NCBI GenBank assembly: GCA_030040475.1
Contig: JASHTQ010000483.1
Span: 1-8,700 of the forward strand
Direction of reading: 5' to 3'
DNA from: Streptosporangiaceae bacterium
GTDB lineage: Bacteria > Actinomycetota > Actinomycetes > Streptosporangiales > Streptosporangiaceae
Length of the DNA stretch: 8,700 nucleotides
The position numbers were made by a program, and so were the translations under genes. Positions 1-5,679 of this stretch are shown piece after piece (positions within the stretch are counted from its first letter, which is position 1; each line of letters begins with the position of its first letter). A model generated the notes under the pieces. The model ran no database searches. It was not told where the DNA came from and was given only the letters and a program-made list of their open reading frames with translations.

Positions 1-174
1 GGCAACTCGGGCGGCCCGCTGCTTTCCCCCGACGGCACCGTCGACGGGGTGGTGTTCGCCGCGGCGGTCGGCGTCTCCGACACCGGCTTCGCGCTGACCG
101 CGTCCGAGGTGTCCGCGGACGCCAGGGCCGGCGAGCAGGACACCACGCCCGTCTCGACCCAGGGCTGCGATTAA
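1..174 (+). CDS. marP: Periplasmic trypsin-like serine protease, MarP type (C-terminal fragment)
   Basis: Only the last 57 codons are present; the gene begins upstream of the window. The fragment opens with GNSGGPLL, the catalytic-serine motif of chymotrypsin/HtrA-fold proteases (Ser is visible residue 3). It continues with DGTVDGVVFA and TGFALTASEV, the strand-and-loop pattern that closes the substrate pocket in MarP-family enzymes. In mycobacteria MarP is a membrane-tethered periplasmic protease needed for acid resistance; its N-terminal membrane segments and His/Asp residues would lie outside this window. No PDZ domain follows, since the protein ends about 20 residues after the fold (STQGCD, taa at 172-174), and this favours MarP over DegP/HtrA. 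The convergent EphE-like and holin-like neighbours match the Mycobacterium marP locus. The family is secure; orthology rests on the short match and on synteny. Confidence 0.82.
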   Translation, partial: GNSGGPLLSPDGTVDGVVFAAAVGVSDTGFALTASEVSADARAGEQDTTPVSTQGCD

Positions 175-198
175 CCAGGGCTGCGATTAACCAGGGCC
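159..198. repeat. 16-bp tandem duplication across the protease stop codon
   Basis: The unit ccagggctgcgattaa occurs at 159-174 and again, identical and with no spacer, at 175-190. A partial third copy (ccagggc) follows at 191-197. The first copy encodes the last residues and the stop codon, so the duplicated taa lies just beyond the gene in another frame. It probably arose by replication slippage. It fills most of the 27-bp gap between the two convergent stop codons, and I see no terminator hairpin there. Confidence 0.9.
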
Positions 199-201
199 AG
201 A

Positions 202-702
202 CTAGCCGCGGGTCAGCCGCGGCCGCAGGTCCGCGGGCGAGATACCCGCGAGCCCGTCCCGCTCGATGCGCGCGGCCAGGTCCTCCGCGGCCGCGAGCAC
301 GGCAGGCAGGTCGATCCCGTAAGGACCGTCGTCGCCGACCCCGCTCCGGTAGCCCCGGGCCCGCTGGGCGCCGCGGCGCAGCAGCGTGGCCGCGCCGCGA
401 GCGTTGCCGCGGCCCGCGTGCGTGTACCCGACCGCGATCTGTGCCAGGCCCTGCCAGAGGTCGCGCTCGCCGACCGGGCCGGACTTCCACGACGCTTCAA
501 GGACTTCATGCGCGGGGAAGCCGCGGCCCGCGCGGAGCAGCCGGTCGGCGAGCCGGACCGCATCGGCGCCGGTCAGCGCCAGGTCGTCGGGGATCGGTTC
601 CCAGTCGGCGCCCGGTTCCTGGCCACGGGCCAGCGGCCGGCCGAGCGCGTCGCGCGGGCGCGCGTTCCGCGGCCGGCCCGCGGCATCGCGGTCTCGGCTC
701 AA
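202..702 (-). CDS. DUF309 family protein
   Basis: A 166-residue protein whose central part carries the DUF309 signature: FPAHEVLEASWK (residues 62-73), then DLWQGLAQIAVGYTHAGRGN (81-100) and GAATLLRRGAQRARGY (103-118). The conserved His65-Glu66, Trp72 and His95 of this small all-helical family are present. Its biochemical role is not known. The first 40 residues are Arg/Pro/Ala-rich and look disordered. The start taken is TTG at 702, which overlaps the tga of the upstream hydrolase gene by four bases (699-702), suggesting translational coupling. No in-frame ATG or GTG offers a better start before the conserved region, although the poor N-terminus leaves the start open. It is the last gene of the minus-strand operon holin / hydrolase / DUF309 and converges on the protease gene. 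Confidence 0.85.
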   Translation of the reverse strand: MSRDRDAAGRPRNARPRDALGRPLARGQEPGADWEPIPDDLALTGADAVRLADRLLRAGRGFPAHEVLEASWKSGPVGERDLWQGLAQIAVGYTHAGRGNARGAATLLRRGAQRARGYRSGVGDDGPYGIDLPAVLAAAEDLAARIERDGLAGISPADLRPRLTRG

Positions 703-1622
703 CGATCCGGTTCCGGATCGGCCAGCCAGCCGCGGAGCTCGGTGTCGAAGGCGTCCGGCCGTTCCTCGTGCGGGAAGTGCCCGACGCCGTCGAGCACGTG
801 CCAGCGGTAGGGCCCCTCGACGTAGCGGCCCGAGCCACGCGCGGTCTGCGGCAGCACGCAGCTGTCGACGGAGCCGTGCAGGTGCAGCGTCGGGGCCTGG
901 ATCGCCGTCCGCATGCGCCGCGCGTAGCGGACGCCGTCGGGCCGCACCCCGCTGCGGGCGAGCCAGCGGTGATATTCAAGCGCCGAGTGCGCTACCGAAG
1001 GAATCCGCATTGCCCGGGCGTAGATCTGCTCGGTCTCACGGTCGGGCCAGCCCGGCGCGGACCACTTCTCCAGCATCCGGCCGACCCGGGCGGCGCCGTC
1101 CCTGACGAGCTGGCGCTCGGGCAGGGACGGCAGCTGGAACCCCAGCGCGTATCCGCTGCGCCTGCCCTGGCCGAACGCGTTGGTGAGTACCGCGGACCGC
1201 ATCCGCAGCGGGTGGGCCATCGACACCACCGCGAGCCGCCTGACCACCTTCGGTGAGTAGGTGGCCAGCGTCCAGGCGATCAGCCCGCCCCAGTCATGGC
1301 CGACCACGACCGCGTTCGCCTCGCCGAGCGCGCGGATCAGCCCCGCCGCGTCGGCCGCGGCGGTGACGAGGTCGTAGCCGCGCGGCGGCTTGTCGCTGCC
1401 GCCGTACCCGCGCAGGTCCACCGCGACGGCGCGGAAGCCCGCGCCGGGCAGCGACGCGAGCTGGTGACGCCAGGTCCACCAGAATTCGGGAAAGCCGTGC
1501 AGGAAGAGCACCAGCGGCCCGTCGCCGGCCTCGGCGACGTGGAACCGGGTTCCGTTGGCGCTGACCGACCGGTGCGCCCACGGGCCGCTGATCTGGACAG
1601 CCGAATCCGCGGCTGCCATCAT
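699..1622 (-). CDS. ephE: Alpha/beta hydrolase, epoxide hydrolase family (EphE-like)
   Basis: A 307-residue alpha/beta hydrolase with the full set of epoxide hydrolase motifs. These are the oxyanion-hole motif HGFPEFWWTWRHQ (residues 42-54), DLRGYGGSDKP (69-79), and a nucleophile elbow GHDWGG with Asp110 in place of the esterase serine. The acid Asp253 is in LHGSVDS, the base His282 is in GVGHFPHEERPD, and a lid motif EYHRW (216-220) contains the Tyr typically used to polarise the epoxide. An Asp-nucleophile enzyme of this kind opens epoxides through an ester intermediate; haloalkane dehalogenase is the main alternative, but the HGFPE and lid Tyr favour epoxide hydrolase. The substrate cannot be read from sequence. 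No signal peptide is seen. The start is ATG at 1622, preceded by GAGGTG with a 6-nt gap; the next codon is also ATG, and GTG at 1631 is possible. A longer frame reaching 1706 would run into the holin gene and is rejected. The gene lies 10 nt after the holin stop. The symbol follows the Mycobacterium gene beside marP. Confidence 0.85.
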   Translation of the reverse strand: MMAAADSAVQISGPWAHRSVSANGTRFHVAEAGDGPLVLFLHGFPEFWWTWRHQLASLPGAGFRAVAVDLRGYGGSDKPPRGYDLVTAAADAAGLIRALGEANAVVVGHDWGGLIAWTLATYSPKVVRRLAVVSMAHPLRMRSAVLTNAFGQGRRSGYALGFQLPSLPERQLVRDGAARVGRMLEKWSAPGWPDRETEQIYARAMRIPSVAHSALEYHRWLARSGVRPDGVRYARRMRTAIQAPTLHLHGSVDSCVLPQTARGSGRYVEGPYRWHVLDGVGHFPHEERPDAFDTELRGWLADPEPDR

Positions 1623-1632
1623 CGTGCTCACC

Positions 1633-2109
1633 TCATCTCGGGCTGCTGCCGGCGATCTCCGGCCGCTGGCCGTCGCTGCTGACCTCGGGGTGGCGTGCAT
1701 CGACATCGGCCCGGCGCAGCATGCCGATTCCCTCGGTGACCGACTTGCGCGTCCGGCGCAGGCCCGACAGATGCCGGAGCTTCAGCACCGCGATCCCGAC
1801 CGCCGAGCCTGCCAGCAGCACGCATGCCCCGGCGGCGATGAGGAACGCGGCCCACTCCACGATGCCGACCGCGACCAGCCCGTAGGCGAAGGCGAAGCAG
1901 CACAGCACGAGCACCAGGCACACGACGAAGACCGCGATGCCGCCGAGCGCGGCGGCCAGCCCGACCCGCCTCATATCGCCCCGCAGCTCGGTCTTGGCCA
2001 GGTCGATCTCGTACCTGACGAGCTGCGAGACGTCCTTAGCCGCCGCGTTGACGAGATCCCCAAGTGTCTGGTTGCCGCCGGCGGGTTCCGGCGTGTCGCT
2101 GCGGACCAT
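1633..2109 (-). CDS. Holin-X / phage-holin-like membrane protein
   Basis: A 158-residue membrane protein with the layout of the actinobacterial Holin-X family (Phage_holin_3_6). An amphipathic N-terminal segment TLGDLVNAAAKDVSQLVRYEIDLAKTELR (about residues 15-43, interrupted by no Gly/Pro) is followed by two hydrophobic helices at about 50-78 and 82-108. A basic stretch LRHLSGLRRTRKS and a polar tail follow. The segment LVRYEIDLAKTEL is the most typical family feature. Despite the name, most members are chromosomal and have no shown lytic role. This one sits with an EphE-like gene and a MarP-like protease as Rv3669 does in Mycobacterium. ATG at 2109 is chosen because GAGAGG lies 6 nt upstream; ATG at 2124 is in frame but has no clear ribosome site. 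It is the first gene of the operon. The function is unknown; an envelope role is inference. Confidence 0.8.
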   Translation of the reverse strand: MVRSDTPEPAGGNQTLGDLVNAAAKDVSQLVRYEIDLAKTELRGDMRRVGLAAALGGIAVFVVCLVLVLCCFAFAYGLVAVGIVEWAAFLIAAGACVLLAGSAVGIAVLKLRHLSGLRRTRKSVTEGIGMLRRADVDARHPEVSSDGQRPEIAGSSPR

Positions 2110-2150
2110 CGAGTCCCTCTCCATCGTGCGGGCGGTTATCCGCTCCAGGC

Positions 2151-2169
2151 GGCCCGCGCTAAGCGGGCC
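2151..2169 (-). other. Leader stem-loop upstream of the holin operon
   Basis: The perfect 7-bp inverted repeat ggcccgc / gcgggcc (2151-2157 and 2163-2169) encloses a 5-nt loop, about 40 nt upstream of the chosen ATG. It would fold in the 5' leader of the minus-strand operon. There is no uridine tract. A role in attenuation or mRNA stability is possible but unproven. Confidence 0.4.
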
Positions 2170-2189
2170 CGCGGCCCCGATTTCCCGCG

Positions 2190-2217
2190 GGTCTACCGCT
2201 TGTTGGCCAAAGCCCAA
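2190..2217 (-). promoter_or_regulatory. Candidate promoter of the holin-hydrolase-DUF309 operon
   Basis: On the minus strand TTGGGC (2217-2212) and TAGACC (2195-2190) are separated by 16 nt, resembling -35 and -10 elements of a housekeeping actinobacterial promoter. The start site would be near 2183, giving a leader of about 75 nt. The match to consensus is moderate and other sites cannot be excluded. Confidence 0.3.
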
Positions 2218-2424
2218 GGCTAACGTGGTTAGTCGTCATCATGGCAGCATCTCGGTGCGGGAACGGCGTTTCACGCTCGGCGCACCGCATGACACGCTCG
2301 GGTCGGCGCCAGGCATGAAAGGGACCCCGGGTACCGCGCGACCCATGCCACGGCACCACCGAGAACGCAGAGTACATGATGCGCCGCGCTCGGCATGATC
2401 CAGGGCGCGGTTTACGCATAGCAA

Positions 2425-2446
2425 CGGCGCCCCCAGGGGGGCGCCG
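2425..2446. other. Strong GC stem-loop (9 bp, 4-nt loop)
   Basis: The perfect inverted repeat cggcgcccc (2425-2433) / ggggcgccg (2438-2446) surrounds the loop cagg. It is one of the most stable short hairpins in the window. Neither strand has a T tract after it, so it is not a classical intrinsic terminator. It could end a minus-strand transcript coming from the 6C side or be part of a structured RNA. Confidence 0.45.
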
Positions 2447-2493
2447 CCGCGAATCCACGTCATACCGGGCTACCAAGCGTGCACCTTCTCTGT

Positions 2494-2529
2494 CGGCCAC
2501 GCAGGCCGCTCGTCGCCTCGCGGCGACGA
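2494..2529. other. Paired stem-loops, one with a GCGA tetraloop on the minus strand
   Basis: Two perfect hairpins stand one base apart: cggcc / ggccg (2494-2498, 2504-2508; 5-nt loop) and tcgtcgcc / ggcgacga (2510-2517, 2522-2529; 4-nt loop). Read on the minus strand the second loop is GCGA, a GNRA-class tetraloop, which suits an RNA encoded on that strand. No known RNA family was recognised. Chance folding in GC-rich DNA remains possible. Confidence 0.4.
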
Positions 2530-2660
2530 ATAACGTCCTGACCTGGCCTGACACGCCTCCCGCGGCTGGTCGCGCGTGGGTACCCGGCTGCCGTGCCCGG
2601 ACGCTCCAACGTCCGTACCACCGTTCTACGACGAAAACGCCGAGCTGAAAAGACCTGGCG

Positions 2661-2700
2661 TGTGACCGATTCGTGATCTCAATCAGTCGAGGGGGTCACA
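2661..2700. repeat. Inverted repeat TGTGACC / GGTCACA
   Basis: Seven-base arms at 2661-2667 and 2694-2700 are perfect complements separated by 26 bases. Inside them gatt (2668-2671) and aatc (2681-2684) extend the pairing with a one-sided bulge. It lies just past the 3' end of the predicted 6C RNA. It could be an RNA fold or a divided operator; no regulator is assigned. Confidence 0.35.
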
Positions 2701-2733
2701 TGTCGCTGACTGGTGGCTCGACTTGTCCCGGGC

Positions 2734-2812
2734 AAAGGGGCGGCCCCCGCCGGGGGGGAGAGCGGGGGCCGCGTACGGTCCGGCCCTGGGGGGGGAGGCC
2801 GGTTCCGTCCTT
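2734..2812 (-). ncRNA. 6C small regulatory RNA
   Basis: Read on the minus strand, two hairpins lie in tandem, each exposing a long run of C, which is the defining feature of the actinobacterial 6C RNA (called B11 in Mycobacterium tuberculosis). Hairpin 1 pairs CCGGCC (2802-2797) with GGCCGG (2785-2780), and its 11-nt loop contains eight consecutive C. Hairpin 2 is a perfect 11-bp stem, GCGGCCCCCGC (2772-2762) with GCGGGGGCCGC (2750-2740), and its 11-nt loop contains seven consecutive C. The sequence CCCTTTG follows the second stem, so it may double as a weak terminator. In mycobacteria the C-rich loops are reported to pair with G-rich mRNA sites and repress targets; in Corynebacterium and Streptomyces the RNA has been linked to the SOS response and to sporulation. 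The 5' end is uncertain: the candidate promoter upstream predicts a start near 2833 and an RNA of about 100 nt. The hairpins are seen directly; the family name is recognition from memory. Confidence 0.88.
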
Positions 2813-2839
2813 TCAGGAAGCTTATCTGCATTGGGCTTC

Positions 2840-2868
2840 AGTATCGACCACGGGTGCCGTATTGACCA
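2840..2868 (-). promoter_or_regulatory. Candidate promoter of the 6C RNA
   Basis: On the minus strand TGGTCA (2868-2863) and GATACT (2845-2840) are spaced by 17 nt; each matches the sigma-70 type consensus at four of six positions. A start near 2833 would put the first 6C hairpin about 30 nt into the transcript. GATAAG at 2827-2822 is an alternative -10-like element. Both promoter boxes fall within an imperfect direct repeat. Confidence 0.4.
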
Positions 2869-2869
2869 C
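2841..2869. repeat. Imperfect 11-bp direct repeat over the 6C promoter
   Basis: The sequences gtatcgaccac (2841-2851) and gtattgaccac (2859-2869) are identical at 10 of 11 positions, start 18 bp apart, and have the same orientation. On the 6C strand each reads GTGGTCRATAC. One copy overlaps the predicted -35 box and the other the -10 box. This is the arrangement expected of a repressor bound to two tandem half-sites. The regulator is not identified. Confidence 0.5.
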
Positions 2870-3088
2870 AAGTGTCTACGGCCCCGAGGCCCGATGCAGA
2901 GTCAGCCAATGAAAATTACAACATATGCGGCATGCGCATGAACAGGTCTTGAGCCCGATGACTACCGTGGGTATCAGCTTTTTTGAAGCAGCGCCGGCGA
3001 AACGGGACGCATGGGCGCATCACGCTCACGGCGAACACGGCGCGATACGAACGGCCTCGGCCACCTGGACACATCTGGCCGTGGCGGC
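2870..3088. other. Non-coding stretch between the 6C promoter and the helicase gene
   Basis: No convincing gene is seen. The part from about 2905 to 2990 is clearly richer in A and T than the rest of the window, with a run of six T at 2979-2984 and a weak 4-bp hairpin gctt/aagc around it. Short open frames here lack ribosome sites and family features. The AT-rich patch may hold upstream control elements for the 6C RNA or be a remnant of older sequence. Confidence 0.45.
3058..3081 (-). terminator. Possible terminator stem-loop after the helicase gene
   Basis: The inverted repeat cggcca (3058-3063) / tggccg (3076-3081) has a 12-nt loop and begins 8 nt past the helicase stop codon. There is no T tract on the minus strand after it, so intrinsic termination would be weak. 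The call rests mainly on position. Confidence 0.25.
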
Positions 3089-5527
3089 TCATCTCCTGCG
3101 GTCGGTGTAGTCCGCCTGGCCGGGCAGTCCGGCCAGGATCACGTCAAGCAGGGCGACGGCGCCTTTCTTCGACAGCGGGTGATTGGCGGTGCCGCATCCG
3201 GCCGACTGAACGCAGGAGGGGCAGCCCGCCTCGCAGTCGCAGCCGGCGATGGCCTGCCTGGTTGCCTCGAGCCATTCGGCTGCCGCCCGGAAGCCTCGCT
3301 CGGCGAAGCCGGCGCCGCCATGGTGGCCGTCGTAGACGAACACGCTGAGCCGGCCGGTCGCGGCGTGCAGGTCGGCGGACACGCCGCCGACATCCCAGCG
3401 GTCGCAGGTGGCGAACAGCGGCAGCAGGCCGAGGCAGGCGTGCTCGACGGCGTGCGCGGCGCCGGCCAGGTCGACGCCCGCGGCCGCGAGCGCCTCGCGC
3501 TGCGCCGCCGAGACGCTCATCCATACCGCCCGGGTCAGCAGGTGCCGCGGCGGCAGGTCAAGCGGCTCCTCGCCGACCGGGGCGCCGGTGTCGGGGCGGC
3601 GCATGGTGTAGCCGGCCACCTGGCGCGTCACCTGGACGTCGCCGAACCCGATCTCGGCCTCGCCCCAGCTCATCCGCTCGCGGGCGGCGCGGACCTCGAC
3701 CTCGGTGGTGTCCCTCGCGGTGGTGACGTAGCCGGGATCGCCGGGCTCGACGAGCGCGACCCTGTCGTCCAGGTCGAGCCGCCGGACCAGGTAGCTCTCG
3801 CCCTGGTGCAGGTAGACGGCGCCGTCATGGACAAGCAGCTGCGCGGACGGCTCGTCCACGGTGCCGACAAGCCGCCCCGTCGCCTCCTCCACCACAAGGA
3901 CCGGGGCCAGCCCGGCACCGCGCAGGCCGCCGGGGGCGCTGGAGAACCGGCGCATGCTGTACCAGGAATCCGCGCGCTTGCGCAGCCGGCCCGACCCGGT
4001 GAGCTCGGCGACGACCGGCCGGGCGGCCGGGCCGAAGGTATCCAGGTCCCGTTCGGTGAGCGGGAGCTCGGCCGCGGCCGCGCACAGATGCGGTGCCAGC
4101 ACGTACGGGTTGGCCGGATCGAGCACCGTCGCCTCCACCGGGTGCCGCAGCAGGATCTCCGGGTGCCGGACCAGGTAGGTATCGAGCGGATCGTCGCGCG
4201 CGATGAGGACCGCGGCCGCGCTGCGCCCGGTGCGTCCGGCCCGCCCGGCCTGCTGCCACAGCGAGGCGAACGTGCCCGGCCAGCCCGCGATCAAGACGGC
4301 GTCCAGGCCGGTGATGTTCACGCCGAGCTCGAGCGCGGTGGTGGTGGCGAGCCCGACCAGGCTGCCCTCGCTGAGCGCGGCCTCGAGCCGGCGCCGGTCC
4401 TCGGGCAGGTACCCCGACCGGTACGCGGCCACCGGCGGCTCCGGCCCCCCCGGCGCCTCGGCCGATTCCGGCGCCGACTCCAGCTGGCGCCTGGCCGCCA
4501 TCGCGACCGCCTCGGCGCCGCGGCGGGAGCGGATGAAGGCGAGCGTCTGGACCTTCTCCCTGACCAGGGCGGCGAGCAGGTCCGCGGTGTGCGCGGTCGC
4601 GGTGCGCCGCAGCCGCGAGCCCGCCTCGCCGCGAGCCTCGGCCGGCGGTGTCTCCAGCGGCGGCTCCCACAGCGCGAAGGCGAGCGGCCCGCGCGGCGAC
4701 CCGTCCTCGGTGACCTCCTCGGCGTCCAGCCCGGTCAGCAGCCTGGCGCAGGCCGCGGGCGAGCCGATGGTGGCCGAGGTGAGCACGAACACCGGGTCCG
4801 ACCCCGCGTGGTGCGCCACCACCCGGCGCAGCCGCCGCAGCACGTGCGCGACATGCGAGCCGAAGACTCCCCGGTACCCGTGGCACTCGTCGATGATCAC
4901 GTACCGCAGCCGGCTGAAGAATCCCGACCAGCGGTTGTGCCCCGGCAGCAGCGCGCAGTGCAGCATGTCCGGCGTGGTGAGCAGGTACCTCGCGTGGCTG
5001 CGCGCCCAGTCGCGCTCGGTCCTGCTCGAGTCGCCGTCGAAGCAGGCCGCCTGCAGCCCGGGCAGGCCGAGCGAGCGGATCGACGCGAGCTGGTCCGCCG
5101 CCAGCGCCTTGGTCGGCGCGATATAGAGCGCGGTGTTCCCGGACAGCACCGACGTGAGCGCGGGCATGAGGTAGCCGAGCGACTTCCCCGATGCCGCCGC
5201 CGTGGACACGATCACGTTCCGGCCGGCCCTGGCGTGGTCCGCGGCGGTAACCTGATGCGACCACGGCGCCCGGATGCCGCGGGCGCCCCAGGCGTCGAGC
5301 AGCGCGCCGGGCACCCACTCCGGCCAGTCCCCGGCGCGGCCGCGGCGCGCCGGGATGTACTCGACGTGCACCGGCCTGCCCGCCCGGACGGTTTCCAGCA
5401 GGATGACCAGGGCGCGGTTGTCGGCCAGGGCGGACGCCATGGCGTGATCGTCGTCGACCGCCCCGGAAGGCCGCGGCAGGACCGGGGGTACGGGCGTGAT
5501 GGTGGCCACAGGGTTAAAGTGTGACAT
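3089..5527 (-). CDS. Superfamily 2 DEAD/DEAH-type helicase with C-terminal DUF1998/Zn module (SftH/MrfA type)
   Basis: An 812-residue ATP-dependent helicase or translocase. Seen motifs: PWSHQ (88-92), Walker A TAAASGKS (109-116), Ia APTKALAADQ (137-146), Ib TTPDML (184-189), Walker B DECH (213-216), III SATIGSP (251-257), V TTALELGVNI (396-405) and VI QQAGRAGR (425-432). The C-terminus carries Cys763, 765, 769, 772 and 778 in the pattern C-x-C-x3-C-x2-C-x5-C, typical of the DUF1998 (MrfA Zn-binding) tetracysteine module. The family includes Mycobacterium SftH, a 3'-5' DNA translocase, and Bacillus MrfA, which acts in mitomycin lesion repair, so a DNA-repair role is likely but inferred. The length fits the family. 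The start is uncertain: ATG 5527 is chosen because 5572 overlaps a likely -10 element and 5551 would sit almost on the start site; ATG 5440 also lies before the conserved region. It is transcribed divergently from bldG, as I recall for the Streptomyces helicase gene there. Confidence 0.92.
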   Translation of the reverse strand: MSHFNPVATITPVPPVLPRPSGAVDDDHAMASALADNRALVILLETVRAGRPVHVEYIPARRGRAGDWPEWVPGALLDAWGARGIRAPWSHQVTAADHARAGRNVIVSTAAASGKSLGYLMPALTSVLSGNTALYIAPTKALAADQLASIRSLGLPGLQAACFDGDSSRTERDWARSHARYLLTTPDMLHCALLPGHNRWSGFFSRLRYVIIDECHGYRGVFGSHVAHVLRRLRRVVAHHAGSDPVFVLTSATIGSPAACARLLTGLDAEEVTEDGSPRGPLAFALWEPPLETPPAEARGEAGSRLRRTATAHTADLLAALVREKVQTLAFIRSRRGAEAVAMAARRQLESAPESAEAPGGPEPPVAAYRSGYLPEDRRRLEAALSEGSLVGLATTTALELGVNITGLDAVLIAGWPGTFASLWQQAGRAGRTGRSAAAVLIARDDPLDTYLVRHPEILLRHPVEATVLDPANPYVLAPHLCAAAAELPLTERDLDTFGPAARPVVAELTGSGRLRKRADSWYSMRRFSSAPGGLRGAGLAPVLVVEEATGRLVGTVDEPSAQLLVHDGAVYLHQGESYLVRRLDLDDRVALVEPGDPGYVTTARDTTEVEVRAARERMSWGEAEIGFGDVQVTRQVAGYTMRRPDTGAPVGEEPLDLPPRHLLTRAVWMSVSAAQREALAAAGVDLAGAAHAVEHACLGLLPLFATCDRWDVGGVSADLHAATGRLSVFVYDGHHGGAGFAERGFRAAAEWLEATRQAIAGCDCEAGCPSCVQSAGCGTANHPLSKKGAVALLDVILAGLPGQADYTDRRR

Positions 5528-5537
5528 CCGTTGGGGG

Positions 5538-5562
5538 ATGCCCGGAGGCATGATTTCGTATA
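5538..5562 (-). promoter_or_regulatory. Candidate helicase promoter element and leader hairpin
   Basis: On the minus strand TATACG (5562-5557) resembles a -10 box; no good -35 is visible upstream. Just downstream the sequence atgcc-tccg-ggcat (5551-5538) forms a 5-bp hairpin with a UNCG-type loop in the expected leader, 10 nt before the chosen start codon. There is no strong SD sequence before ATG 5527, so initiation may be weak or use a very short leader. Confidence 0.3.
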
Positions 5563-5613
5563 GACATGACATCAGAGCGTGGTTGAATGCGGCAGAGGAT
5601 CGCCGTCGGCTGC

Positions 5614-5626
5614 GGCTACGATAGCC
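5614..5626 (+). promoter_or_regulatory. bldG: bldG -10 candidate embedded in a short palindrome
   Basis: TACGAT (5617-5622) is a reasonable -10 element about 60 nt upstream of the bldG start codon. It lies inside the 5-bp inverted repeat ggcta-cga-tagcc (5614-5626). No clear -35 is present at 16-18 nt, so an activator or alternative sigma factor is possible. The call is tentative. Confidence 0.3.
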
Positions 5627-5654
5627 CGGGTGCCGGGGCGGGACGCTGAGATGA

Positions 5655-5668
5655 CGCCATGCATGGCG
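5655..5668. promoter_or_regulatory. Perfect 14-bp palindrome in the bldG leader
   Basis: The sequence cgccatgcatggcg is self-complementary without a spacer. It ends 2 nt before the bldG ribosome site (5671-5675). It could be an operator for a dimeric regulator. It also contains an in-frame upstream ATG (5659), which is a poor start because it lacks an SD. Confidence 0.35.
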
Positions 5669-5679
5669 CTGGAGGATTT

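Larger units (their letters stand above)
2218..2733. other. Non-coding stretch between the holin operon and the 6C RNA
   Basis: No frame on either strand here shows a recognisable domain, a good ribosome site with a plausible start, or the codon bias of the neighbouring genes. Open frames across it are Arg/Pro/Ser-rich and unlike known proteins. The interval contains a tight cluster of stem-loops (2425-2529), a short 9-bp direct repeat cacgctcgg (2272-2280 and 2292-2300), and a 7-bp inverted repeat (2661-2700). No tRNA or riboswitch core was recognised. Confidence 0.55.

Noticed and set aside
1623..1706. An N-terminal extension of the epoxide hydrolase to ATG 1706
   Set aside because: It would overlap the holin gene by over 70 bases and has no family similarity; a good SD precedes the ATG at 1622.
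2455..2490. A tRNA D-arm-like string (GCTTGGTAG) on the minus strand
   Set aside because: No anticodon arm, T-loop (GTTCRA) or acceptor pairing could be placed around it.
2159..2554. A 131-codon minus-strand open frame upstream of the holin gene
   Set aside because: It shows no family resemblance, has Arg-rich composition, and spans the stem-loop cluster and the likely operon promoter.
2661..2700. CRP-type binding site from TGTGA and TCACA half-sites
   Set aside because: The half-sites are about 30 bases apart, whereas a CRP dimer needs a gap of about 6.
2673..2912. A plus-strand open frame with a G-rich stretch before an ATG at 2700
   Set aside because: It runs antisense through the 6C hairpins, and its Gly/Arg/Pro content reflects the G and C runs rather than a protein.
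2977..2989. A hairpin with a six-T run (gctt-ttttg-aagc) as a plus-strand terminator
   Set aside because: The stem is only 4 bp, part of the T run lies in the loop, and no plus-strand gene precedes it.
3011..5524. An 837-codon open frame on the plus strand opposite the helicase
   Set aside because: It is Arg/Gly/Pro-rich without any domain, while the opposite frame carries all helicase motifs in order. It is a typical artefact of GC-biased codons.
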